A stretch of 64,000 bases of DNA from Hydractinia symbiolongicarpus (lineage: Eukaryota; Cnidaria; Hydrozoa; Anthoathecata; Hydractiniidae), in NCBI RefSeq assembly GCF_029227915.1, contig NC_079876.1, positions 32,717,828 to 32,781,827 on the forward strand, in the 5' to 3' direction. The translations under genes and the position numbers were made by a program. Under the pieces are notes generated by a model. It searched no databases and was not told the DNA's origin. It worked only from the letters and a program-made list of their open reading frames with translations. Positions 12,386-25,470 of the stretch are shown here, one piece after another; positions within the stretch are counted from its first letter, which is position 1, and the number at the start of each line of letters is the position of its first letter.

Positions 12386-15300
12386 AAAATGACGTGTATG
12401 AAATTTAATTTTTTTTTTGTTAAATGTGTCTCTGGTGTATTTTTGGCCATATTACATAAGTAAATGAGGAAAATATTTTTTTGTTGCTTTGGCTCGAGGC
12501 GAAACTTTGCTTTGTCACGCTTCATGCAACACAATCTTACACGGTTTAGAAACTTTTAAAACTATAATAACAAGACGTTCTAAATAATCGATGTCTTATC
12601 AGAAATAATGGCGATGAAAGAGGTGAATATTTTTAAGGATGTGTATCCTTCCTCGTGAAAGCACATTTCTTTTGCTTGTTTGACAAATTATTAAGAGAAT
12701 TTGCGTTACATATAGCATGTCTGTCTCAAAAAATTATACATTGCACTGTACAGCTGCGGTGTAGCAATGTATTTTTTTATTGTTTTATTAAAAACTTGCA
12801 CTCATGCGGTGTGTTCGAAACCACATAGTGAAGAAACATAAGACTTCGGTACTTTAAAACTGCAACGATTTAAGGAACGTATTTGCCATAACAGTAATTC
12901 TTTATGGCTGATTAACTTGAAACATTTGCACACGCTTCAGATAAATGTATCCTTGTCACAAATCATTATACAGAAAGACAGGTTCTCTGCATTATGTTAC
13001 GTCCGTTTTAACTGTAAGAAATATTTACTTGTAATATCCATACTGCGTACGAAAATTGTTATGTGCTGCGAGAACAGGGTCAGTTTGTATCTAGTTATTG
13101 TATAAATCTATTGTTGTAAAATGAATTTTTTGTAAACCCATAATACGTTTGCAGTTTTATAATTGACAATAATTGACAATTCTCACCTAACAGAATTACG
13201 AATTAACAACTATCAGTATTTTTTAGGAAAATCGCTATGTAACCACGAAATTTTCATTAAATTAATGAATTTTTAAAAGATTTGCAAATTCGTTTGCAGT
13301 TATATCTTTTTTACATAGTTATAATGGTTGTGTCATCATAAATTTGTCCGTACAAGCAGATCGTACTTAACGAAGGTTCTGTGTAATAAGCACGGTCAGC
13401 ATTTTGAACCTACTAGTATAGAAGGTCAACGACATTGCATATTTTTAAGAAAGGGATAGAGCAATTCTATTGACTTGGACACTATTTCCCGCTTGTTTTT
13501 TGTCTGTCATTGAATTGATGCTACAAATCTTTTATTGTTGCCCACATGCACACCATGTCAATATAGCAATGAGACAAGAAAACATTTTTGTGTGTGAATT
13601 AACAATGCTGAGACTTCATCTTTTCAAAGCTAGTCGTTTATTCATTATATTAATGTAATCTTAACTTTATCTCTAGTTACATCATTTCTTTAAAAGTTAA
13701 GCCACTAACAGAAGGTTAGTGAGCAGAATAGAAGATCAGCTTTTTCCACCGAAACTAAAATTGTTATTGCCGTGTCCGCCGATTGTATATTTTTGACTGA
13801 TCGGAATTTTCGCTTGAAAATTTAATTATAAGAAGACTTTTCACTATGCAAAAGAATTATAATATTTGTTTATTATATGAAAATATTTCAACAACACTTA
13901 TTTAGTTGGGCTATTACAATTTGACCAATAGGTAGGTTTGTAATACATGTATTGCATCGTTTTTAAATGATTAAAACATATCATTTTGCAAAATAAACAT
14001 CCCCCCCACACCACCACCACTACCATCACACTCTCAAAACAAGTTTGCTCCTACAGGCCTGTAATTTAACAATTACATTGTCTTGATAATGGGCCTAGAA
14101 CGTCCGTAACACCAAACAATTATTTGAAATTGCGTTATGTCAACGTCAATTATTAAATATGCAACCACAGCTAAAAGATAAAAAGTAAAAATAGTTCTTG
14201 ACCAAAACATTTTAATTCACATAAATATGCTCTACAAAGCATTGTGACGCATGTGTCTTACACATCAATGATATTTTTAAACAAGCAAAATCTTAACCAA
14301 TCATGACATGGGCATCTACAGGTTAATGCACGCTTATATTTTGTTGCCCTGACTACTTGTTGACTATGGAAGAATTAGTATCAAGGAAATAATTGAAACA
14401 TACAGTTATACTTTCAGTAATTTTCTTCGATTCCTTTTGCACGTATGATCATCCGTTTCGAAGGAAGTATGCACATTATAAAATCCTGTCAGACATCCTG
14501 TGCAATAGGACTGTCATTAAAACGTCAATAAATTTGTGCTGTTTGGAAAGTGGTGTTAACCTTCCCTGTGTCTCATTTAAGTTAATGAGAAGACAAAATG
14601 TAAGATGACTAAACAGAATAGGCATATTAGGATTACGAAGCTTTAATATCGGATATATATGTAATTTCGTCACTCCTTAAACTCAAGCTGCTTATATTTT
14701 TTTTATAAATAATGAGATAATAAAATAATTAGCATATCTCTCCGAGGTTATTTTAACTTTTAAATTATCACTGGTACTTTTAATTATTCTGTTTCCCTAT
14801 CACTGAGGGGAACTGCCTAAAAGGTATTCAAATGATTTCTCCTTAATTGTTTAAGTGTTTCTGTTGTTATAATTGGAGCTTTAATACCCTCTGGAGATTT
14901 TTAAACATCTATGTAATAATACAAAGAGTGTGTCTGTCTGTCTGTAACAGGCAAAGTGGATTATATTTTTTATATATTTTCTTTAAAAGCGTCTAGTACG
15001 TCTCCTATAAAAATGTTCTGTATTTTATAAACGTTTTGTTTACAATTTTAATTGGCTAGAATGTGATAAAGTAAAGTGATTTCATTAGTTAGGGATTTAT
15101 TACATTCTAATTTACATTTACCGTGACGAGTGCTTTTATAAATTATTGCACGGGTAAAAACACAGACAATTAACGTTGTTATTGTTGTTGTCAATTTCGT
15201 TTCAAAGTTTTAATTGATTGTTTGTGTCTTTTAAATGAAATTGACAACAAATCATGTAGTGATAAGAAACATACCAGACATTTTATAAGTTCTTTAGTGG

Positions 15301-15837
15301 ACACCTTCGTTCAGCCTTGTTAATGAAATTATTGAACCACTTTTTGTGACAAAAAACAAAATAAATTTCAGTGAAATCTCCACCAAAAAGAGAACAATTT
15401 CAAGCACTGATATAGATAATTAAAGAAGCAGTGAATCTAAAGGATAGGTAATTATTGGTATCCTCATAATTGCTATTAAAATATGTCGTCACTTTCTAAG
15501 TTTGTACAAAAGAAATGACGTTGTTATCGATGTTATTGTGTGACTTTTGTTCAAAGTTGTCAAAGATTTCAGTTATAAATATTTGAATTTCTAGCCGATG
15601 AATACTCAAGTTATCTGGAATAATTAACAAACGGACTAACTGTGTTCTGTTTCCCATAACAAAACCATGTTGACCCTACAGGGATCCATGTTGTTTACCC
15701 TACATGGAATAAAGAATGTCTCTCAGGTTTTGAAGGTCAATCAAAAAGAAAAATGCTTCCTTTTCCACTTTTGAAATTTGGTGGAAAAGAACGTAAACTG
15801 AAAAGGATACGATAAAATTGTTATCCACCGAAAGTTA

Positions 15838-15882
15838 AATTAGAATTATTAGAATTAGAATTAGAATTATTAAATTAGAATT
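15838..15882. repeat. ATTAGA-type simple repeat
   Basis: Imperfect run of AGAATT / ATTAGA units in non-coding sequence. It is a short microsatellite with no further sign of function. Confidence 0.7.
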
Positions 15883-17767
15883 TTTTTAAAAAGAGAATAA
15901 GAACTTAAATATTGATTGTGAAAATAATTTAAAGTCACACCTATTTATAACAAGTAAGGCAACTGGTAATTCTAGATCAGGTGGAACAATAACGACAAAG
16001 GTATGAGACTGTAGGCTTTAAGGTAAAGAGAGCGTAATTACCACATTCTTTTATATGAAGTAAAAAAATTATAGAAATATATCCTCCACAGACGCTTTAT
16101 GCATCACTGCTTATTTCTACTTATTTTAAAGCTGAAAAAAAAAACATTCACGGAGGAGGAGATCTTGCGTCTTTCACGAGGAAGCAATTTACAACGTTAA
16201 TTTCGTTTGAACGAATTTGTCAATTATATATAACATGGAAACCACGCTTAGACCACGCAGAATGAAACTGACGCGCATAAAGAAAACGTGAGTTTGCGCA
16301 TGCGCAATAAAACGTGGAAAATACCCTATCAAGAAAATTAAACAAAAATCTAAGAAAAATCGTACTATCAAACGCGTCCAATTTCGTTGCAGGTTACAGA
16401 ACGAACAAGATATAAAATTCCATGTCTTTCTGTGTGTTATAACGCAACCAATACTATTTGCTGATTCATGATGATCTGGATTAACCAAAATAGTGTTTTT
16501 AATTAACTTAATGAGTCAATTTACTTAGTTATATAAATGTATACTTCTTTGATTTTGTCAAAGAAACTTAATTGATGCTACTATCGATTCACAATGCAGG
16601 CTAAAGATGTTGATGGATATTTGCAAACGTAACTTGAGATGTTTGATATATAAAAAGAGTCGGTTAACATGGGGGTAATGGTTTGCTGTTCCTAATGGGA
16701 CATTAAAAGTGTTGTTGTCATATATTATCAAGAGTTATGTAAGATGCATTTAAAACAACATTAAAAAGTGATTATGCTGAAATAAAAACAAAACAAAAAT
16801 AATGATAGATTATAATTATAAATAGTAGCAATTCTGAAAATATTTATTTACAACTTTTTATTTATAATTTTTAAATCGAAAGTTTTCATTTTGAACACCA
16901 TTTACCTCAAATGACGTTAGTTCTTAAGAGCTAAGAATAGGAGACTGGTAATTAAGTTGAGTAAACTATGACACGGTTAATTAACTTTTGGTATTTTTAA
17001 CGAGCTTACGTTGGTTAGAATGATTATGTTGAACTGTGAAAAGAAGTTTCGATGTTTACCGACTGTTGTTTTCAAATAAAAAATTTTCCGCCTGATGGTC
17101 AGTTTTGTCTGAAAGTAACAAGAACTTAACGGGTATGTGCTACACAGAAACATTTCGTATAGACATGCTGTTTTGTTTTTAATGTTTAGGATTTTCATGT
17201 TTATATGTTTATGTATGGCATGTTTGATAAAGCATACAAAGTTTTTTATGATATTGGTATATATTATACATATATATATATTTCTGATATCTATCTATTT
17301 TTTTAATTATATCTTTATACAGACATGAGTAATTTAAGAAAACAGACTTGGTAAGGACTTGGTAACTACAGCTACATATAACGACTGCTTTGAAATATCA
17401 AGTCTTGCTGTTATCATTAGAACTAGTCTCAATATTCTTGTATTTGTTGTATACCTTCTGTTCTTCAAAGTCGAAAGTTAAGTATTATATTATTATCTGT
17501 ATGCGTCACAACAACGCGTATATAATGTGGCTGTTCTGTCTCTGGATAAATACTTCCTGGATGGAATAACCATTTTCTTTATCCTATGGTCGCATCAGAA
17601 AATAAACCGGATATCCTAAATGACACAGGATTTTCCACAAAACCAACTGGTAATACGACGGTGAATCATTGGAACTAACATACGCAGCATCTATGGACAG
17701 ATGGATTTACTTTACAAGAATTTACAACAATGCTGGTGATAACTAGCTAACTATAGGGAGCGTGTTT

Positions 17768-17803
17768 GTTTTTGTGTGTGTGTGTGTGTCTTTTTGTGTG
17801 TGT
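17768..17803. repeat. Short TG-rich microsatellite
   Basis: Two short TG runs (TGTGTGTGTGTGTGTGT and TGTGTGTG) separated by CTTTT. It lies about 320 bp upstream of the phosphatase-like start codon. Confidence 0.8.
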
Positions 17804-18119
17804 GGTCAAAATTTGTAGAGTTAAGGGTATATTTATTAATTTAACGTCTTGTAAACGACCCAGATTATAAATGTTGTTCATGTGTGAACGATTAAAATTG
17901 AACAGGGTTAATGTATATTTTTGTGCGTTGAAGACTGGTAAAGCGCCGTTGACATCGACGGACAAGATTTCACTGATAGAGTCTTCCATTATAGAAATTT
18001 TAAATAACTTTTCAATTTTATTTAGAAATATTCATAAAAAACAAATACACCCAGGACAAGGAAGTCTACCATAAACGAAATTGAGTTCAAAAGCAGATAC
18101 ACATAAAAAAGAAGCAGAA

Positions 18120-21100
18120 ATGAAACTTATCGGTTATTTGTTATTAAGTATTGGACTAGGTAGGATTTCTATATTAAACATGCCTGCATTTCGTTTACAA
18201 TAGCTGCTTTGTGATCGATATCTACTTAGTAGCGATGTTGGCAATATGTATGACAAATAATTTTCGTTGATCTTCCACAGAATGACTTTTTTTATGTAAT
18301 AACTTTAAAATTTACTTCAATAACCCTTTATACTTCAATAATGTTTTTATTCCTTAAAATTTCTCCACGGAACGAAACCAAAAAGATAGCTTAGTTTCTC
18401 TTCTAATCCTATTTGTCTGAATCATCTTTTTGCAACATAAAAGATGCTTGTTATTATTCTATTTAATGTGTTAATACCCACAACAATGTTGCTATGAGCT
18501 GGGCCGAAGTTTATTAAACTTAGACTTTCCGCTTTAAAGATTATGCCGTTAAATACAACATACAATTGGCTGGTTAACTTTCCTCTTTCCCTCCGTAGTA
18601 AATACTGTCATTATTTTAGCTTCCTTTTGAAAAAAAAAGCGGAAAATGTTTAACAAAACAAACGAATAATTAAAAGTTTAATTACCGAAAGAAGCAGTGG
18701 ATTGACACAAAACATCAGCTGCATGTGAAAACATTATGCCTTCTTACCTTTTCTTTTCTTCTCATCCCGAAAATGAACTTTTATGTGAAAAACATTGTCC
18801 CTTCTCAACATTTTCACCACGTGAGAGAACAACACGTTTTTATTACACAGTTTCTTTATTTTTTTGTTAAGAACTCAACTTTTCATACTGTCTCTTAATA
18901 GTGAATAAATGCTTAAAACAAAAGAAAATCAAAATCTCGCGCATTTGCAAAATTGACTTCAAACAATAAAGTTCTCTTCTTCCTGAAATTAGAAACGAAG
19001 GTTTTTTTCTAAAATACCCTAAAATTGGTTCTCCTATGCATTTTATGCATTTTTCTTGTATGTCTATTTGGTAAGGCTTACTTATCAATAACTCTTTGGT
19101 TTCTATTATGGAACCATTTTTGTACGTATTTTGTGTTATATTCTAAATTTTAAACCCAAAACCTCTTAGATTCTCCTAAAATTGTACAGTTTTGAGCCTG
19201 TGATCACCCTGCGTTACTGAAAATGCTATCCGCGCAACTGCGTTCTAGTCTAAATACTCAACTCTTCTCTTTAGCCTATGGCGGTGTTAAAGAATTTAGC
19301 ATTAACGAAATTGACGCTCCTTTGCAACTTCAAAAAGTAAAATTAAGCTGGGATGCACCAGATAGCACAAATAAAACGGAATATCGGGTGATTTACAGAA
19401 AAGTTGCGGGTTTTGATCACTCAAACGAAGATGCTAAAACTACTGAGAAGACAGAACGTAAACAAGTCGAGATCACTGGATTAGGTGAGAGTACATTTTG
19501 ATATGCGGTCAATTAGTTGAAGATTTAGATAGACATATCCTTTCTACTAGACATACTGGCATCCCTCACTTTTGTGTTTTTATAAACAAAGCTTTCCTTT
19601 GAAAATGAACTTTTAAGACGTTCTCGAGTTTAATTTATGTTCTTTTCTTTCAAAAAACGTCAGAGGATTGACTGGCAAAAAACTAAACTCCCTTTACTGC
19701 TTTTTATTTAGATTATGATTCAAAGTATAATTTTTCTGTCGAGACAATTGTTAACTCAAAAACTGAAGGTCGATCACAAAATAAATCATTTAGCACAGAA
19801 CCAGGTAAGATCTTTTTTTGCAGGCGCCAATTCTTATTTTTTGTAAAAATTTGGCAACAGTTCTCAATTATTCTTTATACCATATATTTATTATACTTAG
19901 TTCCGACAAATATATTCTTCATTAATCAAGTCTTTTTATATAAACTTTCATTTAGCTCCATGTGCAATGTTAATTAATGGAGAAATGAAAGCATTCTTGA
20001 TACATGACGAAAAAGCTACGTAAGTTGAATTTATAAATTTGCTGTGAATGATAAGTTGCATGATCATTGTATAAAACATCGATATATATATTAAATAAAA
20101 ATATTAATAGTGAATTGACGAACCAACAAACCAACGTTGCCAAAATTTTCATAGAGCAGAGATTTTAATAAGTTTTCATCGATTTATATGTATAGGACCA
20201 CAGTTACTCTACCATTTTAAAAACATGTGATGACATTTTACTGTAAATCAGCTACTCAAGTATACTCTTGGTGTATTTTACAACTAGAAACCTTGAGTCA
20301 ATGTCTTATTTGTTTATGCGTTGCTAGGTGCGTTGTTGAGGTCTTCTTTTATTTGTTAATGTTAGAAATTTGTCTGTTTAGGAAGTATTCGTTAATTGTC
20401 CTGAAAATGCCAATCGATATGACCATTGCACAACTAGAAAGCACTAGCTCTATTGATAGTAGCAAATATACGGGCAATAACAGCAGCTTTTACATCACCT
20501 ATGAAACCACTGACCAAATTCATAAGAATGGTAAAAACATAACTATTGGAAGTGGGAAACCCAGTATAAACAAACCGTTACAAAACGGAAGTTACTACAC
20601 GTTCTTTCAAAGAACAGAACTTTCTGATGGCAGAGCCATCATGCATAAATGGATGCCAAAGGTGCAATTTCTAAAGGCAGATGCAGCAACTTCCAATTCT
20701 ACAAATAATCCAAAAGAAGCAGATACTGGACTGGACGGTGAGAAATGTGTCTGATTACTAACTAACTTTTTTTATTTAGAATTTGCGTGTTTTTTTTAAA
20801 TTCTGTACCAGTTTTTATTCAGTCTTTAAAGAAGAGTTCCTAAGTCAATATCTATTTTTTATAACCTCTATATTTTTAGAAAACATTTGTAAGCATGCAT
20901 ATCAGTTGATTTTCCAATGTTAAATTTCAGGTGACGACATTGCATTGATGACTGCAGGAATTGCCATTGGTCTTATTGCACTGATCTTCTGTCTCATCTG
21001 CATATGCCATTACAAATATTCTTTAAAATATGCTCCGAAACCACCTAAAAAGGGAGGGCGAACACTCGCAATGGTGCGTCTAAGCACAGGTAGGCACAAA

Positions 21101-24100
21101 AGTCGTTTCTAATCTAAGAATTTTTAAGTGTTAAAAATTTTTCCAATCTGAAAATTTTTGCACTTTGTTAATTATTTTTTTTGCATTTTTGTGAAATTTT
21201 TAGTCAACATATCAAATACACAAAACGTGATCTTGTGTTAAAAAGTGTAAAAAATTAATGTATTGCAGAATTCAGGGAGAAGGAGAGAAAATCTGTTTGC
21301 CAATAAAGTATTTTAAGCTTTACATTGCTGTTTATTTTTGGAAACATGCTTCCAAAGTCCATATATACATGTAAAGAGAACTACCGATTCTTACAAGTAA
21401 ATCTATTATAAACTTTAGACTACATTTACACGCTAACATAATACATGTTCAAATTTGCAAATCTTTTAAAAAAACTCGGTAGTTAGGCACTAATTAGTAT
21501 AAGGTTAAACCTCGTCAAAGTTTAGTGAAAACCTTCTAAAGAGTGTTTATTCGTACGTTTATGTAAAGTTTATCTTAAGCCTAAAAGTAATAGTTTATGA
21601 AAAATTTCGGCATCGATTACACCATCCCCCTTTTTTTTCTAGACCCTAGTATACCGGTCACCGATACAGACTTTTACGACCATATGGCTCACATGAAATT
21701 CCATAACTTCAAAGGATTTTATGAGGAGTTCTCTCAAATGAAAATTGCTTTTCAAGCTTCGGAAGGTTTTCGAAATCCAGACAACAATATGAAAAACAGA
21801 TTCGTTAACATCCCTTGCTACGACCATTCAAGATGTATGCTTGAAAGCCAAAATAGTGACGGTAATTCAACTTATATCCACGCTAACTTTGTACCTGGAA
21901 CCCATTCTGATAAGGACTATATATTGACCCAGAGCCCTCTACTCGAAACTGTATCTGACTTTTGGCAGATGGTATGGGAGCAAAATGTGACGACGATTGT
22001 CATGGTATGTAAATGCTACTGATGCACGAATTTCTTGTTTGTATTTATTAACCTTTTGTTTACACCTATGTGTAGGTCCCTTTTCATATGATTTAAGTGC
22101 TACGACTGTAAAACATACACTAAGTTAATTTTTACTCATAAACCGGACGAATTTATTGTACATTGCTTTCTTGAATGTCTTAGTATAACTAGAATTTTGT
22201 AGTGTCATCATTTCTATGTGACAACATGAGAAATTGGTAAATTTTTAAAAATCCGAGAGATTGAAATAACAATGACCAGCCTGATTAGAATTTTCGCTAG
22301 GGACCTTATCATTGTGATTCTTTTGGTGTTATAACAAATTTCACACCCTAACTAAAAGTGTAAAAGAAGTTTAAGACAAGTAGCAGTTTGTAATTTAACA
22401 AGGAATTTGTTTTTATGGTCTTAGATTGGCGAAGTCATTGAGAGAACAAAAACTGTTTGTGCGCCATATTTTCCTACTTCGTCTAATGAACACATCAAAG
22501 CATATGGGAATGTAAGCCTTGTGAAAGAGTACATCATTGCTGATTACGCTGTTAGAACTCTCTCAATGAAAATGACGGACGACGAAACTGAAATACCGCG
22601 CACAATTCATCATTTTCAATTTCTTGGATGGCCGCCAGTTCAGATTACTCCTTCATGTCCAACTCCGTTCTTAGAATTCGTACAAATAATTTCAAAGTCG
22701 AAAGCAGAGAAAAACAATAGTCCAATCGTAAGTGAATTTTATCTTATTTGCACTGGACCAATTGTTAATAGTCTCTTTTGTTGTCATTATTTCTTAAACA
22801 TGAATGATTCAGACAGACAGTATTACTAGTGCTTTTAACACGACGTCATCAAAGTCATTGCAGAAACACTGTAACACTATTGTTAAAATTACTTACAGTC
22901 AAATTTTGTGTGAACAATGTTATTTTTTTTATTACAGGTCGTGCATGGTACTACTGGATCTGGGCGTGCTGGTATTTACGCCTGCATTGACGCCCAAGTT
23001 GACCGTGTTCTTAAACAGAATGACGTGAATGTTTACAATGGCGTCAAATTGATCCGTGAGCATCGATACGACGGCGTGAAGACATTGGATGAATATATAT
23101 TTATCCATGAGGCTGTTTTGGAATTTATTTTAAAACGAAATATACATGATATCCCTGTGCAACATTTACCAAAATACATTGAAAACATCACAAGAACATC
23201 AAAAGAAGGTAAGATGTCTGTGATTCACTTTTTAGCGAGTCTAATTTGTATTATTAAACCAAATTTGCAAAAAAAAGTACTACAGCATACAAGGCATGGC
23301 AAGGCGTAGCCCTTCACTACTTAAATTATTGACCGGAGGCATAATCTCAATTGAATTAACTTAGGGATATTTGTACAGCTAAACGTACTTCATGGCTATG
23401 CATACGTTATAATAAACTTATCTATTCTATTTTTATCTATTTTTAGAACCGTTTGACGTGGAATATGGTTTCTTATCATCAACTGTTGTCTCGTCCACCC
23501 AAAAAATGGATGCAGCCAACCAACCTCAAAACAAGAAGAAAAACAGATACGAAAACATTAAACCTTTTGATGATAATCGAGTTAAATTATCAAAGTTGAT
23601 TAACTCCGATGGTTCGGACTATATAAATGCTAGTTACGTGGACACGTATGCTCATAAAAAAGCTTTTATAGCGACGCAGGCGCCGCTTGTGGAAACGCTC
23701 TCCGATTTTTGGCGTATGATCTACGAGAATGAATCGTGGGTGATAGTTATGCTTGGCCAGGAAATTGAAAACGGACAGGTAATATTTTGATTTTGGATCC
23801 AAGTTGTAACAATCAGTGAAAGAAAAAAAATTTAACTTTAAGAAATTTTTCAGTTTTTTTTTATTTTTTTGGCGTTTTGGTGTTTATGTTTAAAATTATT
23901 CAGTGTCCAAAAACCTTCCGAAAAAATATTATGTGTGATCCTGGAAAAGTCTTATAACTTTCAGGCTAGAATTCTTCTATACGGAACTATTTTTTAAGAT
24001 AAGCGTTCTTTTATTTCTTTGTAAACTAAATACTTTGTTTATTTTCTGCGTGTCATTTAAAAAAGATAACGTACTTTTTATAGCTAAAAGCTGATAGATT

Positions 24101-25407
24101 TTGGCCAGAAGAAGGCTTTGTTATGGCGCTTGGTGATCTGTCAATCAAACTTATCTCTTCTTCCCAAGATGCAATAAAAGACGTGGTCATACGACAAATG
24201 GAATTAATGCACACAAAGGTATGTAACATTTTTAAAGTTGTGCAAACTGAGTTCGAAATATACCACCTTTCTCCTTAGAAAAAATGTTTTCAAAATTGAG
24301 ATGATGTTTTATGTCTGCAATAAAATTTAATTAAGCGGTCCAATTTAAAACTCTTTTTAATGATGCACTGTTAATACATTTAATCATTTTTTAAATCTTA
24401 AAGCGCTGCTTTCATCTTACAGATTAATCGAGACAAAATTTTGAATTAACGAGAAAGAAACAAATTCAGTGCAATGGTCTTTTCTCTCATGTAGTTTTCC
24501 CGATGGTATCTTATATGCAACTTTTCCTTATTTTTTAGAAATCTGAAACAAAGCTGATACAAATGTACCAATATCTCACTTGGCCTAACCACGAAGGAAT
24601 CACATCAGAAAGCATCACTAGTTTGGTGCAGCTTGTACATGAGTCTGACTTATGGAAAACAAAATTAAAGGCTAAAACAACAACAGTTGTATCAAGGTAA
24701 GAAAAATTAAATTAGAATAAAAACAGTAAAAAATAAAACAGTGAAACAAAAGATCAAAACACGTACACAATCTTCTGTCAATACTTTGTCACCTTCACCG
24801 TGTGTTATCGCCGACATAATTTAAGCCGCTAAGCTTTCTGTTTGGGTTTTGTTATCCCACCTTAGTTGTAAAAATGCTTAAGAAGGGCAGGGATGGAGAT
24901 ATATAAGGAAACATTACTAAGAAAAATAACTCATTATATGGAAAACGTAATAGTATGCCATAATTTTTTATTTTAGTACTGGTATTGGCCGACCGGGTGT
25001 TTTGATAGCCCTTCGTTCACTGCAAGAAGAAAGCGAGAACGAAGGCAAAGTAAATGTGTTCCGCACAGTTCAAAAACTGAGACAACAAAGAGCAGCACTT
25101 ATACAAAAGAGGGTACGTGGCCTTGTTCATTCAACTGTTTCTGACTCGCTTATTTAAGTAGAGAAAATATTTTATATCTTATTTACCCATTTAACACCAC
25201 TCTATTTTATTATCATAGGAGGAGTATGTCCTTATTTATACCTCTACGTTGGAGATCAGCAAACACGTGAGAAGGCGCTCCGTATTCACAGGACTTGAAG
25301 ATGTTAATAGCATCGGAACTAATATTTTACCGAATGGATACAATATACCATCCACTCCGCAAACAACTGAGAGGCTGAACTCTGTTTCGTCAACTAGTGA
25401 ACTTTAA
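18120..25407 (+). CDS. Receptor-type tyrosine phosphatase-like protein with two inactive PTP domains
   Basis: Fourteen exons join in frame to 935 aa: 18120-18159, 19275-19484, 19712-19804, 19956-20019, 20382-20737, 20931-21089, 21643-22004, 22425-22727, 22938-23208, 23447-23778, 24084-24218, 24539-24696, 24977-25112 and 25219-25407. All introns are GT...AG. Order: signal peptide (1-14, MKLIGYLLLSIGLA), one FN3-like domain (about 20-115, KLSWDAP and YNFSVET), an N-glycosylation-rich membrane-proximal region, a transmembrane helix (about 258-281), PTP D1 (about 320-605) and PTP D2 (about 635-890). D1 keeps the fold signatures (KNRF, DFWQMVWE, DEYIFIHEA), but its WPD loop is WPP (497-499) and its P-loop is HGTTGSGR (532-539), with Gly for the catalytic Cys. 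D2 has WPN (790-792) and VSSTGIGR (826-833), with Ser for Cys. The P-loop Arg survives in both. Known PTP chemistry requires that Cys, so I infer a non-catalytic receptor or scaffold that may still bind phosphotyrosine. The first exon is the least certain. Confidence 0.9.
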
Positions 25408-25464
25408 CCGTAACATACGGTCACACAAACTCTTTCAACTACTTTTTTCACATCTTTATGTTTG

Positions 25465-25470
25465 AATAAA
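25465..25470 (+). other. Probable polyadenylation signal of the phosphatase-like gene
   Basis: AATAAA lies 58 bases after the stop codon, the first such hexamer downstream. Another near 25849 could serve an alternative 3' end. Confidence 0.5.

Larger units (their letters stand above)
1..18119. other. Intergenic region without supportable genes
   Basis: AT-rich sequence with only short open frames (under 100 codons) that show no recognisable domain, no codon pattern suggesting an exon and no consistent splice signals. It contains the repeats listed separately: a pair of similar dispersed elements, a tRNA-derived SINE, a 33-bp tandem array with E-box palindromes, and simple repeats. The last part, upstream of 18120, presumably contains the promoter and 5' UTR of the phosphatase-like gene, but I see no clear core promoter. 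Small unrecognised exons could be hidden here. Confidence 0.6.

Noticed and set aside
16189-16488. 99-codon minus-strand open frame with hydrophobic segments
   Set aside because: No recognisable family, no splice context, residue use typical of chance frames in AT-rich DNA.
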